Shown here one piece after another: positions 41,886 to 50,316 of a stretch of 53,386 bases of DNA (position 1 is its first letter; every line of letters starts with the position of its first letter). The translations under genes and the position numbers were made by a program. Under the pieces are notes generated by a model. That model was not told the origin of the DNA, did not search any database, and saw nothing but the letters and a program-made list of their open reading frames with translations. Source of the DNA: Peptococcaceae bacterium (GTDB lineage Bacteria > Bacillota > Desulfotomaculia > Desulfotomaculales > Desulfocucumaceae); assembly GCA_023512435.1 (NCBI GenBank), contig JAILZP010000024.1:1-53386 (forward strand), given 5' to 3'.

Positions 41886-42098
41886 ATGACCGTGGGTTCA
41901 AAAATGCACCAAACCCTGGCCAGCCTGGAAGGAGCAGCCGCGGATCTCAAGACATACGCCCTGGAGACCCAGGACCAGTCGGCCCAAAAAATGTTCAACG
42001 ATTTGAATAGGCAGGTGGAAAATATTTGCCAGGCCCTGAGGGGCAGGGTGAATTACATTGAAGAACAGGAGCCCCAGTACAAAATGAGGAAGGAATAA
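41886..42098 (+). CDS. DUF1657 protein
   Basis: This 70-residue helical, cysteine-free, soluble protein has the DUF1657 pattern (SKMHQTLASLEGAAADLKTYAL, then YEEQEPQYK-like end, here EEQEPQYKMRKE). The family is common in spore-forming Firmicutes, often next to YhcN or SpoVA genes, and is of unknown function. AAAAGGAGGATC precedes the ATG. It is a single gene between divergent and convergent neighbours, ended by a hairpin. Confidence 0.88.
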   Translation: MTVGSKMHQTLASLEGAAADLKTYALETQDQSAQKMFNDLNRQVENICQALRGRVNYIEEQEPQYKMRKE

Positions 42099-42100
42099 AG

Positions 42101-42133
42101 GGAAGGCTGCCGTCAGTTGAGCGGCAGCCTTCC
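42101..42133. terminator. Bidirectional terminator between DUF1657 and DUF2334 genes
   Basis: The perfect 12-bp stem GGAAGGCTGCCG / CGGCAGCCTTCC has a nine-base loop. The minus strand continues CTTTATT and the plus strand CCTTGT, so the U-tracts are modest. Confidence 0.65.
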
Positions 42134-42156
42134 CCTTGTCAGCGGAAGAGGACAGA

Positions 42157-44058
42157 TTATATGTCCATCACCGACTGGGCCACGTCGAGGCTGCAGGCCT
42201 TGTCCCCGGTTTCGCCGATGACCGCCAGGTCGGACCTGCCGTCACCGTTAAAATCGGCCACCAGGGGGACACCCTTCGGGCTTGAACCCCACGGGCCGAA
42301 ATCCCCCCGGTAAACAAACCCCCGGCCGTCGGAGGTGGCGACCTGCCAGTGCCCCGCCCGGCTGTACAGGACCAGGTCGCATTTGCCGTCCCCGTTGACA
42401 TCGGAGGCAAAGGAAACCCAGCGGTTCCCGGTTCCCCAATTTTTTGCCCAGTCGCCGTCAGGGGTGAATTTTTTCCCGGCCGGCCCCGCCAGCAGAACGC
42501 TCCAGTCTCCGCTGGCGGTATCATGCACGGCGATATCGTCCCTGCGGTCTCCGTTAAAATCCCCGGCCAGGAGATTAAGGCTGTTCCCTTTCAGTAATTC
42601 AAGGCTTTGCCATTTGACTTCCCTGAAACCGCCCTTGTCGCTGCTTAAGGCGGTTCCTATCCTGCCGTTTATCCGGTCATGCACGGCCAAGTCGGCCATT
42701 CCGTCTCCGTTGAAATCCCCCGCCAGCAGGCAGTCCGGTTTCAGCCCCTGAACAACCGTCATCACGTTCCCGGCCAAAAATTTGTCTCCCGTGTTCTCCG
42801 CCAGTTGTATTGTTCCAGAGCCGGGATTGAATATTAACAGGTCATCCTTTTTATCTCCGTTGAAATCACCGGCCAGAACCGCCGCATCGGCATCCGGGGC
42901 CGGACCTTGAAAATCGACCCCCCGGTCGGCAAAGGCCTTTATTCTCCTCGGAATGTACCAGGAAGCGGTATAGTCGTACATCCGCCACTGGTTTAGATTC
43001 CTGTTCCAGACCAGGATTTTTTTCCGGCCGTCTTCACCAAACCTGCCGGCCAGGCAGGCATAACCTTCGCCGAAGGGAAACCCCTCCAGCCTGTGGGCGG
43101 GAACAAACCTCACCAGGGAGTATACAGAAACAAAGGTGTAACCTTTTTCTTTAAAGGCCCTGATCAAAACGTGCAGCGGAGAATTTTGATCGTATACGTA
43201 ATACACTTCTCCCCTGGCGTTGTATTCTTTGTACAGGTACTTGAATTCCCTGAACGGGTGGTAGAAGAATGAAGCCAGGTCATTCTCCAGGTGATCCAGC
43301 CTTCGGATCATTTTTTCCACGTCGCCGTCCCGGTCTATATTCCCCAGGGGCGCGGGGACGGTGACAAAGCCCCGGTAGCCCCGGCCGGGGTAATCGGTGA
43401 CTTTATAGTTATTTGCCACTTCGCCACGGTGTTTGTTTTCGTACAGCAGGCCGGCCTGTTCTTCAAAGGCCGGGTACTGCTTTATGGAGGCGGTGTAATG
43501 GGGAGTTTCCCAGAAGGCCGGGGTGACGCCGGCCTTTATAAACAGACTGATCGCCCTGTCGATGCGGTCCCTGGCGTATTCGTAGGTGTTCGGCGCCGCC
43601 GGGCTGACCTGCGGGTCGTAAAATTCATAGCCCCAGGCGCTGGGGTCGCGGCCGGTCTGGTGGGTGTACCCGTGGATGCCTACTATGCCGCCCATTTTTT
43701 GAATATTTTTGATGGTGGAAACAAACTTCGCCGCATATGGAGAATCGTCGGCGATACTGACATCATAGCCCTTTTGGGGCACCACTATGCGGGGAATCAA
43801 AGCTATATGAAAAGGTATCCCCTCCTGGTGCAGGTATTCGGCAATGGCATAGAGTTTATGGAGCCCTTCATCGCTCTGGTAAGGCCCGCCCGGCCCGACG
43901 TCCTCCAGCCTCAAAAGCGCCGGCTTGACAGCCTTCCGGGATCCGCCGCCCTCATCCGGCGGCGTCCGGCCCTGAACCTCTCCGATTTCGCGGGTATCGA
44001 CACATCCGGAAAAAACGAGTGCAACCGTACAAGCCGCAAGTATTACAATTTTTTTCAA
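42157..44058 (-). CDS. DUF2334 deacetylase-like lipoprotein with FG-GAP repeats
   Basis: This 633-residue surface protein has a lipoprotein signal (VFSGC, cysteine at about 19). Residues about 45-330 form a DUF2334 domain, a polysaccharide-deacetylase-like barrel (FHIALIPRIV, GIHGYTHQTG, FFYHPFREF). The C-terminal 230 residues hold five FG-GAP/VCBS blades, recognisable by DFNGDxxxD (or DVNGD), which bind calcium and form a propeller. A role in exopolysaccharide handling at the cell surface is inferred. The TTG start has AGGAG 17 bases upstream, rather far. Monocistronic; divergent from the zf-TFIIB gene. Confidence 0.87.
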   Translation of the reverse strand: MKKIVILAACTVALVFSGCVDTREIGEVQGRTPPDEGGGSRKAVKPALLRLEDVGPGGPYQSDEGLHKLYAIAEYLHQEGIPFHIALIPRIVVPQKGYDVSIADDSPYAAKFVSTIKNIQKMGGIVGIHGYTHQTGRDPSAWGYEFYDPQVSPAAPNTYEYARDRIDRAISLFIKAGVTPAFWETPHYTASIKQYPAFEEQAGLLYENKHRGEVANNYKVTDYPGRGYRGFVTVPAPLGNIDRDGDVEKMIRRLDHLENDLASFFYHPFREFKYLYKEYNARGEVYYVYDQNSPLHVLIRAFKEKGYTFVSVYSLVRFVPAHRLEGFPFGEGYACLAGRFGEDGRKKILVWNRNLNQWRMYDYTASWYIPRRIKAFADRGVDFQGPAPDADAAVLAGDFNGDKKDDLLIFNPGSGTIQLAENTGDKFLAGNVMTVVQGLKPDCLLAGDFNGDGMADLAVHDRINGRIGTALSSDKGGFREVKWQSLELLKGNSLNLLAGDFNGDRRDDIAVHDTASGDWSVLLAGPAGKKFTPDGDWAKNWGTGNRWVSFASDVNGDGKCDLVLYSRAGHWQVATSDGRGFVYRGDFGPWGSSPKGVPLVADFNGDGRSDLAVIGETGDKACSLDVAQSVMDI

Positions 44059-44167
44059 AATCAGAACTTATCACTCCTGTATGCTACTTGAAATATGGAT
44101 ATTTGCCAACCCGGACAAAATTCCTTCAAGTGAAAAAAATTGATTTGCGGCGTTAAAATTCCGGCGG

Positions 44168-44187
44168 GGCCGGTCCCGGGACCGGCC
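44168..44187. promoter_or_regulatory. Perfect 20-base GC palindrome in the divergent region
   Basis: GGCCGGTCCCGGGACCGGCC followed by TTTCCTTT on the plus strand. It lies between two divergent genes, where a terminator is not expected, so it may be a protein-binding site or end a leader transcript. Confidence 0.45.
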
Positions 44188-44281
44188 TTTCCTTTGCCGC
44201 GCTTTTGTGCCATAATTAAACCAGCGGTATTGACGCGGCCTTCAACGACCCCAACATATGTTTGTCCAGGGAGGTATGCCA

Positions 44282-44590
44282 ATGCTTTGCCCAGCCTGCG
44301 GGACTGTGGAAATGCATGAAGTTGCCAAGCAGGGGGTCCTGATCGACGTTTGCCCCCGGTGCCGGGGAGTCTGGCTGGACCGGGGGGAACTGGAAAAACT
44401 GCTGTCCGCCGGGCGTTCAGCGCACCAGGATTACGACGAGATATACGGGGACAGGCACCGCCCCGGGGAAACCCGTCCCCGGGAAGTCGGCCACAAATAT
44501 GACCGTCATCATGATCACGATAATTACAAGCACAAAAAACACCGCAAAAAGAAGTCCTTTTTCGATATCTTTGAAGAGATCTTTGATTAA
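44282..44590 (+). CDS. zf-TFIIB zinc-ribbon protein (102 aa)
   Basis: The N terminus carries the zf-TFIIB signature: CPAC (3-6), then CPRCRGVWLDRGELEKLL (about 24-41). The rest is low-complexity and histidine-rich, DRHHDHDNYKHKKHRKKK, before an acidic amphipathic end (FFDIFEEIFD). The histidine run could bind metal. The ATG at 44282 is fixed by GGGAGGT seven bases upstream; a start eight codons earlier lacks a site. The family is widespread, and its role is not known. Confidence 0.85.
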   Translation: MLCPACGTVEMHEVAKQGVLIDVCPRCRGVWLDRGELEKLLSAGRSAHQDYDEIYGDRHRPGETRPREVGHKYDRHHDHDNYKHKKHRKKKSFFDIFEEIFD

Positions 44591-44640
44591 AAAAAAAAGC
44601 CGGACAGCCCCGAACTGATCAAAAGCGGGGTGCGGGCCGC
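44589..44640 (-). terminator. Terminator after the chemotaxis receptor gene
   Basis: On the minus strand CCCCG (44626-44630) pairs with CGGGG (44608-44612), a further GC block follows, and ten T complete it. It overlaps the stop codon of the convergent zf-TFIIB gene. Confidence 0.6.
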
Positions 44641-44691
44641 AAGTTTCCCGGCCTGAAACAGGACGGCAGTTCCACCCGGCCGGCCTGGTCC

Positions 44692-45546
44692 TTACCTCAC
44701 CAGTTCATCGGCCAGTTTTGCCAATTCCCCGGACATGGTTCCCAATTGATCGATTCTGGAGGCTATTTCCCCGGCTGAGGAGGCCTGGTGCTGGGAAACC
44801 GAGGAAACCTGCTGGATCCGGGCACTCAAATCCAGCACCGTTTCCTGTATTTTTTTCAGCTTACCGCTTATATCCTTAACCGAACTATTGGTCTTGGCCG
44901 CCAGTTTGCGGATTTCTTCGGCCACAACGTTGAACCCCTTGCCCTGGTCGCCGGCCCGGGCAGCCTCGATGGACGCGTTCAGTCCCAGCAGGTGGGTCTG
45001 GTCGGAAACCTCCTTGATCAGTTCGATGACCTGGTCCATTTCCCTGATTTCGCCGCTGATCTCCGAGGTGTTGCGGGCCAGTTCCTGGGCCGCCGCAGCC
45101 AACTGTTCCGAGGCGCTCATCAGGTTGTTGCTGCTGTCAATTATGCCGGCCAGGGAGCTATTCAGGTCAACAGCCATCCTGCTGACCTTTTCCTGGGTGT
45201 CGACGGGGATGCCGATGGCGATGGTGCCGATAACCCTATCATCATCCTTTATGGGAATGCCGATGCCGATAAAGGGAGTGCCCATGACCTCCCTGGGAAT
45301 GTTTTTAACCACCCGTTCGCCTGTTTTGATGCAGGTTTCGGCGATGCTCCCGGGCTTGATGGCGTCCCCGGCCTTTAACCCCAGCTTGAGCCTTTCACTG
45401 GGGGAATGGTAAATGTACTTTTCCGTGTCCGACAGCGAGAAGGACGGATCATCGCCCAGCACCTGGCGCAGGTAGCGAGTCACTTTCAACAAGTGAGTCA
45501 AATCATTTTCCGGGCTGAATTGTGTCCCGTTAGCCTGTTCACTCAC
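44692..45546 (-). CDS. Soluble methyl-accepting chemotaxis protein
   Basis: This 284-residue receptor has no membrane segment. The N-terminal 145 residues are a small sensor domain ([21 protein letters not shown]) and the rest is a signalling coiled coil. The hairpin tip is typical: [27 protein letters not shown] and [10 protein letters not shown]. The signalling domain is short, as in cytoplasmic receptors without full methylation helices. It is last in the minus-strand run that begins with the nicotinate-type hydroxylase genes, so sensing of the same substrate or its redox effects is possible (inference). The GTG at 45546 follows GGAAGGTGG. Confidence 0.88.
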   Translation of the reverse strand: MSEQANGTQFSPENDLTHLLKVTRYLRQVLGDDPSFSLSDTEKYIYHSPSERLKLGLKAGDAIKPGSIAETCIKTGERVVKNIPREVMGTPFIGIGIPIKDDDRVIGTIAIGIPVDTQEKVSRMAVDLNSSLAGIIDSSNNLMSASEQLAAAAQELARNTSEISGEIREMDQVIELIKEVSDQTHLLGLNASIEAARAGDQGKGFNVVAEEIRKLAAKTNSSVKDISGKLKKIQETVLDLSARIQQVSSVSQHQASSAGEIASRIDQLGTMSGELAKLADELVR

Positions 45547-45642
45547 GCAACCACCTTCCAAATCAAGGTATGGCTATTTTCCCTGGAAGAACCAAAGAAC
45601 CGGGGCGGCGCCGATATTACAATTTTCAGGATAAGCTATTTT

Positions 45643-46233
45643 CTACCTCAGCCCGTCTTCTCCTTTGACCTCATCCACCTTTAAACCGCCGACCCTGGCC
45701 AGAGGGCGGCCGGAGTCTGTTACTGCAACGATTAAAACAAGTTCGTCTGCCCTCGGAGCGTCGGGAACGCGCACTTCCATGGCGTCAAAGTGAGAACGGA
45801 CGAAGGCCGCGTTTTTGAAATGCAGCGGGACGTCTATGGCCGCCCCGGGATATCCCAGTTTTTTGGCCGACGGGATAATGGCCTTGCCCCCGCCCACGTT
45901 GTCCCGCATGGGCTTGCCCAGCTTTGGGTGCATAAGGGCCGCGCAGTGTTCCAGCTCTCCCAGTTCCCCGGCAATGGCCGCCTTCCCGTAGCTGTGCACT
46001 GCCGCCGGCTCAATCCCCAGGGCCGCCACCGCCCTTTTGGTCAGCATTTCCCCCAGTTCCTCGCTCCAGTCAATCAGCAGGGAAAGGTCCTCCTGGTATT
46101 TGCCGGCAAAGGGGTTCTTGAAGACGGCCGCCGCCGCCGCCTTGCGGGCGGGCTTCTCCAGGCTTTTCCGCCCCTCGGCGTGGACTTCTTCCACTATGGT
46201 GTAAATCTTACGGATTTCTGGTTTGTTGTTCAT
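45643..46233 (-). CDS. PF06684 (amino acid synthesis/DUF1185) family protein
   Basis: This 196-residue cytoplasmic protein matches the family labelled 'amino acid synthesis', for example EIRKIYTIVEEVHAEGRK, GKAAIAGELGELEHCAALMHPKLGKP and the NVGGGKAIIPSAKKLG block. The family name rests on thin evidence; the fold is related to small ligand-binding or isomerase-like trimers. Position behind a transporter and a molybdenum hydroxylase suggests a catabolic step such as ring or amide chemistry, but this is inference. GGGGAGG precedes the ATG. Confidence 0.8.
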   Translation of the reverse strand: MNNKPEIRKIYTIVEEVHAEGRKSLEKPARKAAAAAVFKNPFAGKYQEDLSLLIDWSEELGEMLTKRAVAALGIEPAAVHSYGKAAIAGELGELEHCAALMHPKLGKPMRDNVGGGKAIIPSAKKLGYPGAAIDVPLHFKNAAFVRSHFDAMEVRVPDAPRADELVLIVAVTDSGRPLARVGGLKVDEVKGEDGLR

Positions 46234-46294
46234 TTTATATCCTCCCCGGTGTTATGCTGACTGTGTCTTAGTGTCCGGAATCCGGCCGGAGGAG

Positions 46295-46322
46295 GGAAGG
46301 AGGGTTCCCCCTCCCTCCTTCC
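46295..46322. other. Stem-loop between symporter and PF06684 genes
   Basis: GGAAGGAGGG pairs with CCCTCCTTCC. No U-tract follows on the minus strand, so it is more likely a pause, processing or stability element than a terminator. Confidence 0.5.
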
Positions 46323-46329
46323 AGGCCTT

Positions 46330-47808
46330 TTAGATGGCGTTTTTCTCCTTCAGGGCGCCGTTCACATAATCCATAAATTCATTGGCCTTTTCCCTGGGCG
46401 GGGCGGTCAGCAGACTGACAATAATGAAGAGACTGGCTGAAATAATCCCGCTCCAGACTCCGGGCCCCCATCCCAGCGGCCTGACGCCGCCGAACTGGAA
46501 CCAGAAGGCCGCAATCCCGCCCACCACTATGCCGGTGATGGCGCCCGCCGCCGTGCCCCTCTTCCAGAAAAAGGCCCCGATTATGGCCGGCACGATCACC
46601 AGCAGGCCGGCCGAGGAGGCCACCGAAAGAACGGCGATCAGCCCCAGCCTCAAGGTGGCGAAGAGGAATGCCGCAATGGCGAACAGCGGCACAAACACCC
46701 TGCCCACGGCATACAGTTTGCTTTCTTCAATATTGGGGTTGGAAACCTTCAGTATGTCCTGTGCAACCATGGATGACAGGGTAAGGATGATGGAGTTGGT
46801 GGTGGAGACGGCCGCGGCCGTTATGCCCACCATCACCAGCAGGGCAATGACTGCTGGAATGACGTCAAGGGTCAGCAGGCTGGGGGTGGCCAGGTCCCCG
46901 CTTTTAAGGCCGGGAATCAAAGCCCGGGCCGAAAATCCCCAGATGATTGAGATGAAAGTGTAGATGAAACCGAACACCAGAAAGCCCACCAGCATTGTTC
47001 TCATGGCGCCCAGTGATTTTGGAATAAACAGGCGCTGGCTGACCTGCGGGTTGGAGAGGCAGAAGAAAAACCAGGGCAGGGCCAGGGCCACAAAGGCCTT
47101 CATATTGAAGTACCCCGGGCCGGGAACTGCCAGCCACTTGGGGTGCTTGGCTGCCAGGACGTCGAAAAGCCCCCCGAAACCACCGAAGGCGCCGTATACT
47201 ACACAGAGGACTGAAATGGTGGCCACTATAATCATCAGCAGGGCCTGAAGGGAGTCGGTCCATGCCACGGCCCTCATTCCTCCCATGTAGGCCCAGATGA
47301 TGGTCACGAAAGTCGCGATGACAAGCCCCGCCATGAACGGAATGGCCCCTTTGGACATGCCTTCCATCAGCGTGCCTATGCCCATCAGCTGCACGGCGCT
47401 GTACGGAATCAAAAAGATTATGGAGGCGACGGCGGTGACGGCCTGCAATGCTTTGCTCTGGTATCTGTCCCCCAGCAGCTCGCAAGGCGTTATATAACCG
47501 TACTTTTTCCCCGCCAGCCAAAATCTTGGGCCAAAAAAGGCAACCAGCACCAGCCCGGACAGGTAGATCAGCTCAAAACCCCAGGCGCCCACTCCGCCGA
47601 CGTACGTCAGACCGGCCAGGCCGACCATCATGAAAGCACTGTAGGTGGTGGCGCTGTACGTGAGGGCGGCCACAAAACCGCCGATGGTCCGGTTGGCGAT
47701 AAAGAAATCGGCCACCCCGTGAGTCATGCCCCGCTTGGCGTAAACAGCCACCACGGTGCCCAGTATAAAGTACAAAGTTACGGCAATGTAGATGTACGAG
47801 GCCTTCAA
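46330..47808 (-). CDS. Sodium:solute symporter (SSS family)
   Basis: This 492-residue permease has about 13 helices. The SSS pattern is seen in GVADFFIANRTIGGFVAALTYSATTYSAFMMVG-type helix 1-2 sequence, PCELLGDRYQSKALQ, and YMGGMRAVAWTDSLQALLM. It would take up an organic acid, amide or heterocycle with sodium. The TTG start at 47808 follows GGAGGG by six bases. It is preceded by a small hydrophobic subunit gene and lies in the same run as the hydroxylase genes, so its cargo is probably the hydroxylase substrate, perhaps nicotinate (inference). Confidence 0.9.
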   Translation of the reverse strand: MKASYIYIAVTLYFILGTVVAVYAKRGMTHGVADFFIANRTIGGFVAALTYSATTYSAFMMVGLAGLTYVGGVGAWGFELIYLSGLVLVAFFGPRFWLAGKKYGYITPCELLGDRYQSKALQAVTAVASIIFLIPYSAVQLMGIGTLMEGMSKGAIPFMAGLVIATFVTIIWAYMGGMRAVAWTDSLQALLMIIVATISVLCVVYGAFGGFGGLFDVLAAKHPKWLAVPGPGYFNMKAFVALALPWFFFCLSNPQVSQRLFIPKSLGAMRTMLVGFLVFGFIYTFISIIWGFSARALIPGLKSGDLATPSLLTLDVIPAVIALLVMVGITAAAVSTTNSIILTLSSMVAQDILKVSNPNIEESKLYAVGRVFVPLFAIAAFLFATLRLGLIAVLSVASSAGLLVIVPAIIGAFFWKRGTAAGAITGIVVGGIAAFWFQFGGVRPLGWGPGVWSGIISASLFIIVSLLTAPPREKANEFMDYVNGALKEKNAI

Positions 47809-47809
47809 T

Positions 47810-47995
47810 TTAATCCCTCCATCTCTTTGTAATAATAACAACACTGATGATGGCCGTTACGGCGAACAATCCCCAGTAAAGGAACGCGCCGTAGACCTTG
47901 TAAATATCAGAGAGCAAATAATAGGGAACAAGATAAGCTGACAAGACAAGGATGAAAAACCATATTACCCACCCTATGAGTTGACCTTGCACCAT
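47810..47995 (-). CDS. Small subunit of the symporter (61 aa)
   Basis: Two membrane helices (about 7-25 and 33-55), ending in a basic tail KRWRD. Small proteins of this kind (DUF3311/DUF997-like) accompany SSS permeases such as the pantothenate-type carriers. The ATG at 47995 has AAGGAGGT five bases upstream, which rules out a start six codons earlier. It abuts the symporter gene. Confidence 0.75.
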   Translation of the reverse strand: MVQGQLIGWVIWFFILVLSAYLVPYYLLSDIYKVYGAFLYWGLFAVTAIISVVIITKRWRD

Positions 47996-48022
47996 TTCCA
48001 CCTCCTTATGCACCTAAATATT

Positions 48023-49021
48023 TCATTCATCTGGACTCTTATGATCGCCTTCGGCGGTCAAAGCCGCCAGAATTTTTTCCGGTGTAACGGGAAGATCATA
48101 GAACCTTACACCCAGGGCGTCAGCCACCGCGTTGGCAATGGCCGCGGCCGTCGGAATCAGTGCCGGCTCTCCCACTCCTTTTGCCCCGTAAGGGCCGGTA
48201 GGTTCCGGATCCTCGACGATGATGGCATGGATCTCCGGAGCGTCCAGGCTCATGGGCAGGATGTACTCCGCATAGCGGGGGTTGCCGACCCGCCCGCGGT
48301 CCACCTTCACCTCCTCCAGCAGGGCATAGCCGATTCCCATCAAGCACCCCCCTTCGATTTGGCCCTCCACCGCCTGCGGGTTCACGGCCCGTCCCACGTC
48401 ATGAGCCGCCGCCAGGCGCAGTACGCTCACTTTCCCTGTTTCGGTATCCACCTCCACCTCGGCCACCTGGGTGGCGTAGCTGTAGGTGGCGTAAGGGACA
48501 CCCTGGCCCGCTTCGTCCAGCCCGGTGGTTAGCGGGTTAAACCATCCGCTGCCCAGGGTCAGTTTCCCCTTTTGCCGGCAGCGGGCCAGGATATCTTTTA
48601 CCGTCACCGGAGTCCTTTCCCCGCCCCGCCAGACATACCCGCCGCCGAGGCCCAGTTCGGAAGCCGCCGCGCCCAGGACCCCGGCAGCCTCCTGAAGCAG
48701 TACTTCCTTGGCCTGCCGGGCCGCCAGCAGCACGGCGTTTCCGGAAATGTAGGTCTGCCGGCTGGCCGAGGTTGCCCCGGCATCCGGGCTGACACCCGTA
48801 TCCCCGGCTACCACCAGGATATCTTCAATATTCACACCCAGCTCCCCGGCAGCTATCTGGGCCAGCGCCGTGCTGGACCCCTGGCCTATGTCGGCGCAGC
48901 CGGTGAGCACCAGGACGGTGCCATCCTCCAAAAAGTCCAGGAAAGCCCCGGCGGGATTCGGCGCCCCGGTGTTGCCTATGCCGTACCACATGCAGCCCAC
49001 GCCAATGCCACGCTTTTTCAT
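48023..49021 (-). CDS. ndhM: Molybdenum hydroxylase, C-terminal molybdopterin subunit (NdhM-like)
   Basis: This 332-residue subunit corresponds to the second half of xanthine dehydrogenase-type large subunits. It carries the molybdopterin-binding loop GCADIGQGSSTALAQIAA (41-58) and the segment AGATSASRQTYISGNAV (81-97). The catalytic glutamate is E285 in GAKGVGEPALIP. Its size and separation from the first half match NdhM of Eubacterium barkeri nicotinate dehydrogenase (about 330 residues, from memory). It overlaps the preceding gene by four bases (ATGA), in a different frame. A fused ancestor split by mutation is the alternative. Confidence 0.78.
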   Translation of the reverse strand: MKKRGIGVGCMWYGIGNTGAPNPAGAFLDFLEDGTVLVLTGCADIGQGSSTALAQIAAGELGVNIEDILVVAGDTGVSPDAGATSASRQTYISGNAVLLAARQAKEVLLQEAAGVLGAAASELGLGGGYVWRGGERTPVTVKDILARCRQKGKLTLGSGWFNPLTTGLDEAGQGVPYATYSYATQVAEVEVDTETGKVSVLRLAAAHDVGRAVNPQAVEGQIEGGCLMGIGYALLEEVKVDRGRVGNPRYAEYILPMSLDAPEIHAIIVEDPEPTGPYGAKGVGEPALIPTAAAIANAVADALGVRFYDLPVTPEKILAALTAEGDHKSPDE

Positions 49022-50316
49022 CGCTTTCCCTCCAGCATGCCCAGTTCCTCCGCCTTGGCCCGGGCCCGATCGATGGTTTCCTTTATCCCGACGCTGTGCA
49101 AGAGGCGCTGTCCGGTGGCCGTCACGCCGCCCGGCCGGAAACAGTTGCGCAGCCTGATGGTGAAAGGGTCAAGCCCCAGGGCCCCGGCCAGGAGGTCCAT
49201 TTGGGACTCGTGGGCGAAGGCCACCTGGGGCACCCCGAAGCCCCGCATGGCTCCGGCCGTGGGGTTGTTGGTATACACGCAGTAAGACTCGATAAAGACG
49301 TTGGGAACCTCGTAAGGCCCGGTGGCGTGCACCGCCGCCCGCTTGAGGGTGGCCGGCCCGTAGGAGGCGTAAGCTCCCGTGTCCCCCACTATTTTCACCT
49401 TTACCGCCAGCAGCCGCCCGTCACCGTCGCAGGCGCTGGTATAATCTATTACGCAGGGATGGCGCTTGGGGGAAGCCGCCATGGATTCCTCCCGGCTGTA
49501 AACCATCCTCACCGGCCGGCCGGTTTTCCAGGCCGCCAGGCCCAAAAGGCACTGCACCGAAATATCCAGTTTGCCGCCGAAACCGCCGCCGGTGGGAGAC
49601 TGCACCACCCGCACCCGGTTCTGGCCGATCCCCAGCACCCGGGCCACCTCCCGGCGGTCGTAATGCGGGTTCTGGGTGGACACCCAGATTGTCACCAGCC
49701 CGTCCACCACGGCCGCCAGCCCGGCCTCGGGCTCAAGGTAGGCGTGTTCCACCATCTGGGTGGTGTACCGGCGGCTGATCACCGCCCTGGCCTCTTTCAG
49801 GGCCGAATCCACGTCACCCCTGACTATCCTGGTCACCGACTGGATATTCCCCTGCCCGTGAATTGCGGGCGCCCCGCCGGCCATGGCCTCTTCCGGCGAA
49901 AAAACTGCCGGAAGCTCTTCGTAAAACACCTCGATCTCAGACATTGCGGCGGCCAGGGCCTGTTCGTTCCCGGCCACCACCAGGGCCAGGGGGTCGCCTA
50001 CCCGGCGGATGCGGTCATCCACCAGCACCGGCTCATCCTTCACTATAATGCCGACCCGGTTCTCCCCCGGAATATCGGCCGCCGTGTACACCGCCGCCAC
50101 CCCGGGCACCGCCCGGGCCGCTTCAGCGTCAATCCGGCGCAGGACGGCGTGGGGCACCGTGCTCCGCAGCACCCGGGCGTAAAGCATGCCCTCCATTCTC
50201 CGGTCGGCGGCAAACAGGGCGCTTCCCGTAACCTTGTCCGCCCCGTCCACCCGGGGGCAGCTCCGGCCTATAACACTGGATACCGCCGGCATTTTTCCGT
50301 CAGCCTGTCCGGTCAT
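49018..50316 (-). CDS. ndhL: Molybdenum hydroxylase, N-terminal molybdopterin subunit (NdhL-like)
   Basis: This 432-residue subunit has the hammerhead domain (about 30-140) and the first molybdopterin-binding domain with GGGFGGK (243-249) and GAMRGFGVPQ (355-364). It ends, after IDRARAKAEELG, where normal large subunits continue into the second domain. E. barkeri NdhL is about 425 residues with the same boundary. With NdhM it forms the molybdenum (in NDH, selenium-bearing) active site that hydroxylates nicotinate at C6. The ATG at 50316 overlaps the stop of the iron-sulfur subunit; longer upstream frames are shadows of that gene. Confidence 0.8.
   Translation of the reverse strand: MTGQADGKMPAVSSVIGRSCPRVDGADKVTGSALFAADRRMEGMLYARVLRSTVPHAVLRRIDAEAARAVPGVAAVYTAADIPGENRVGIIVKDEPVLVDDRIRRVGDPLALVVAGNEQALAAAMSEIEVFYEELPAVFSPEEAMAGGAPAIHGQGNIQSVTRIVRGDVDSALKEARAVISRRYTTQMVEHAYLEPEAGLAAVVDGLVTIWVSTQNPHYDRREVARVLGIGQNRVRVVQSPTGGGFGGKLDISVQCLLGLAAWKTGRPVRMVYSREESMAASPKRHPCVIDYTSACDGDGRLLAVKVKIVGDTGAYASYGPATLKRAAVHATGPYEVPNVFIESYCVYTNNPTAGAMRGFGVPQVAFAHESQMDLLAGALGLDPFTIRLRNCFRPGGVTATGQRLLHSVGIKETIDRARAKAEELGMLEGKR

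Noticed and set aside
49015..49024. TGA between ndhL and ndhM read as selenocysteine or as a frameshift pseudogene
   Set aside because: The downstream gene is in a different frame from the TGA, no SECIS-like hairpin is obvious, and the split matches the known L/M boundary, so two coupled genes fit better.
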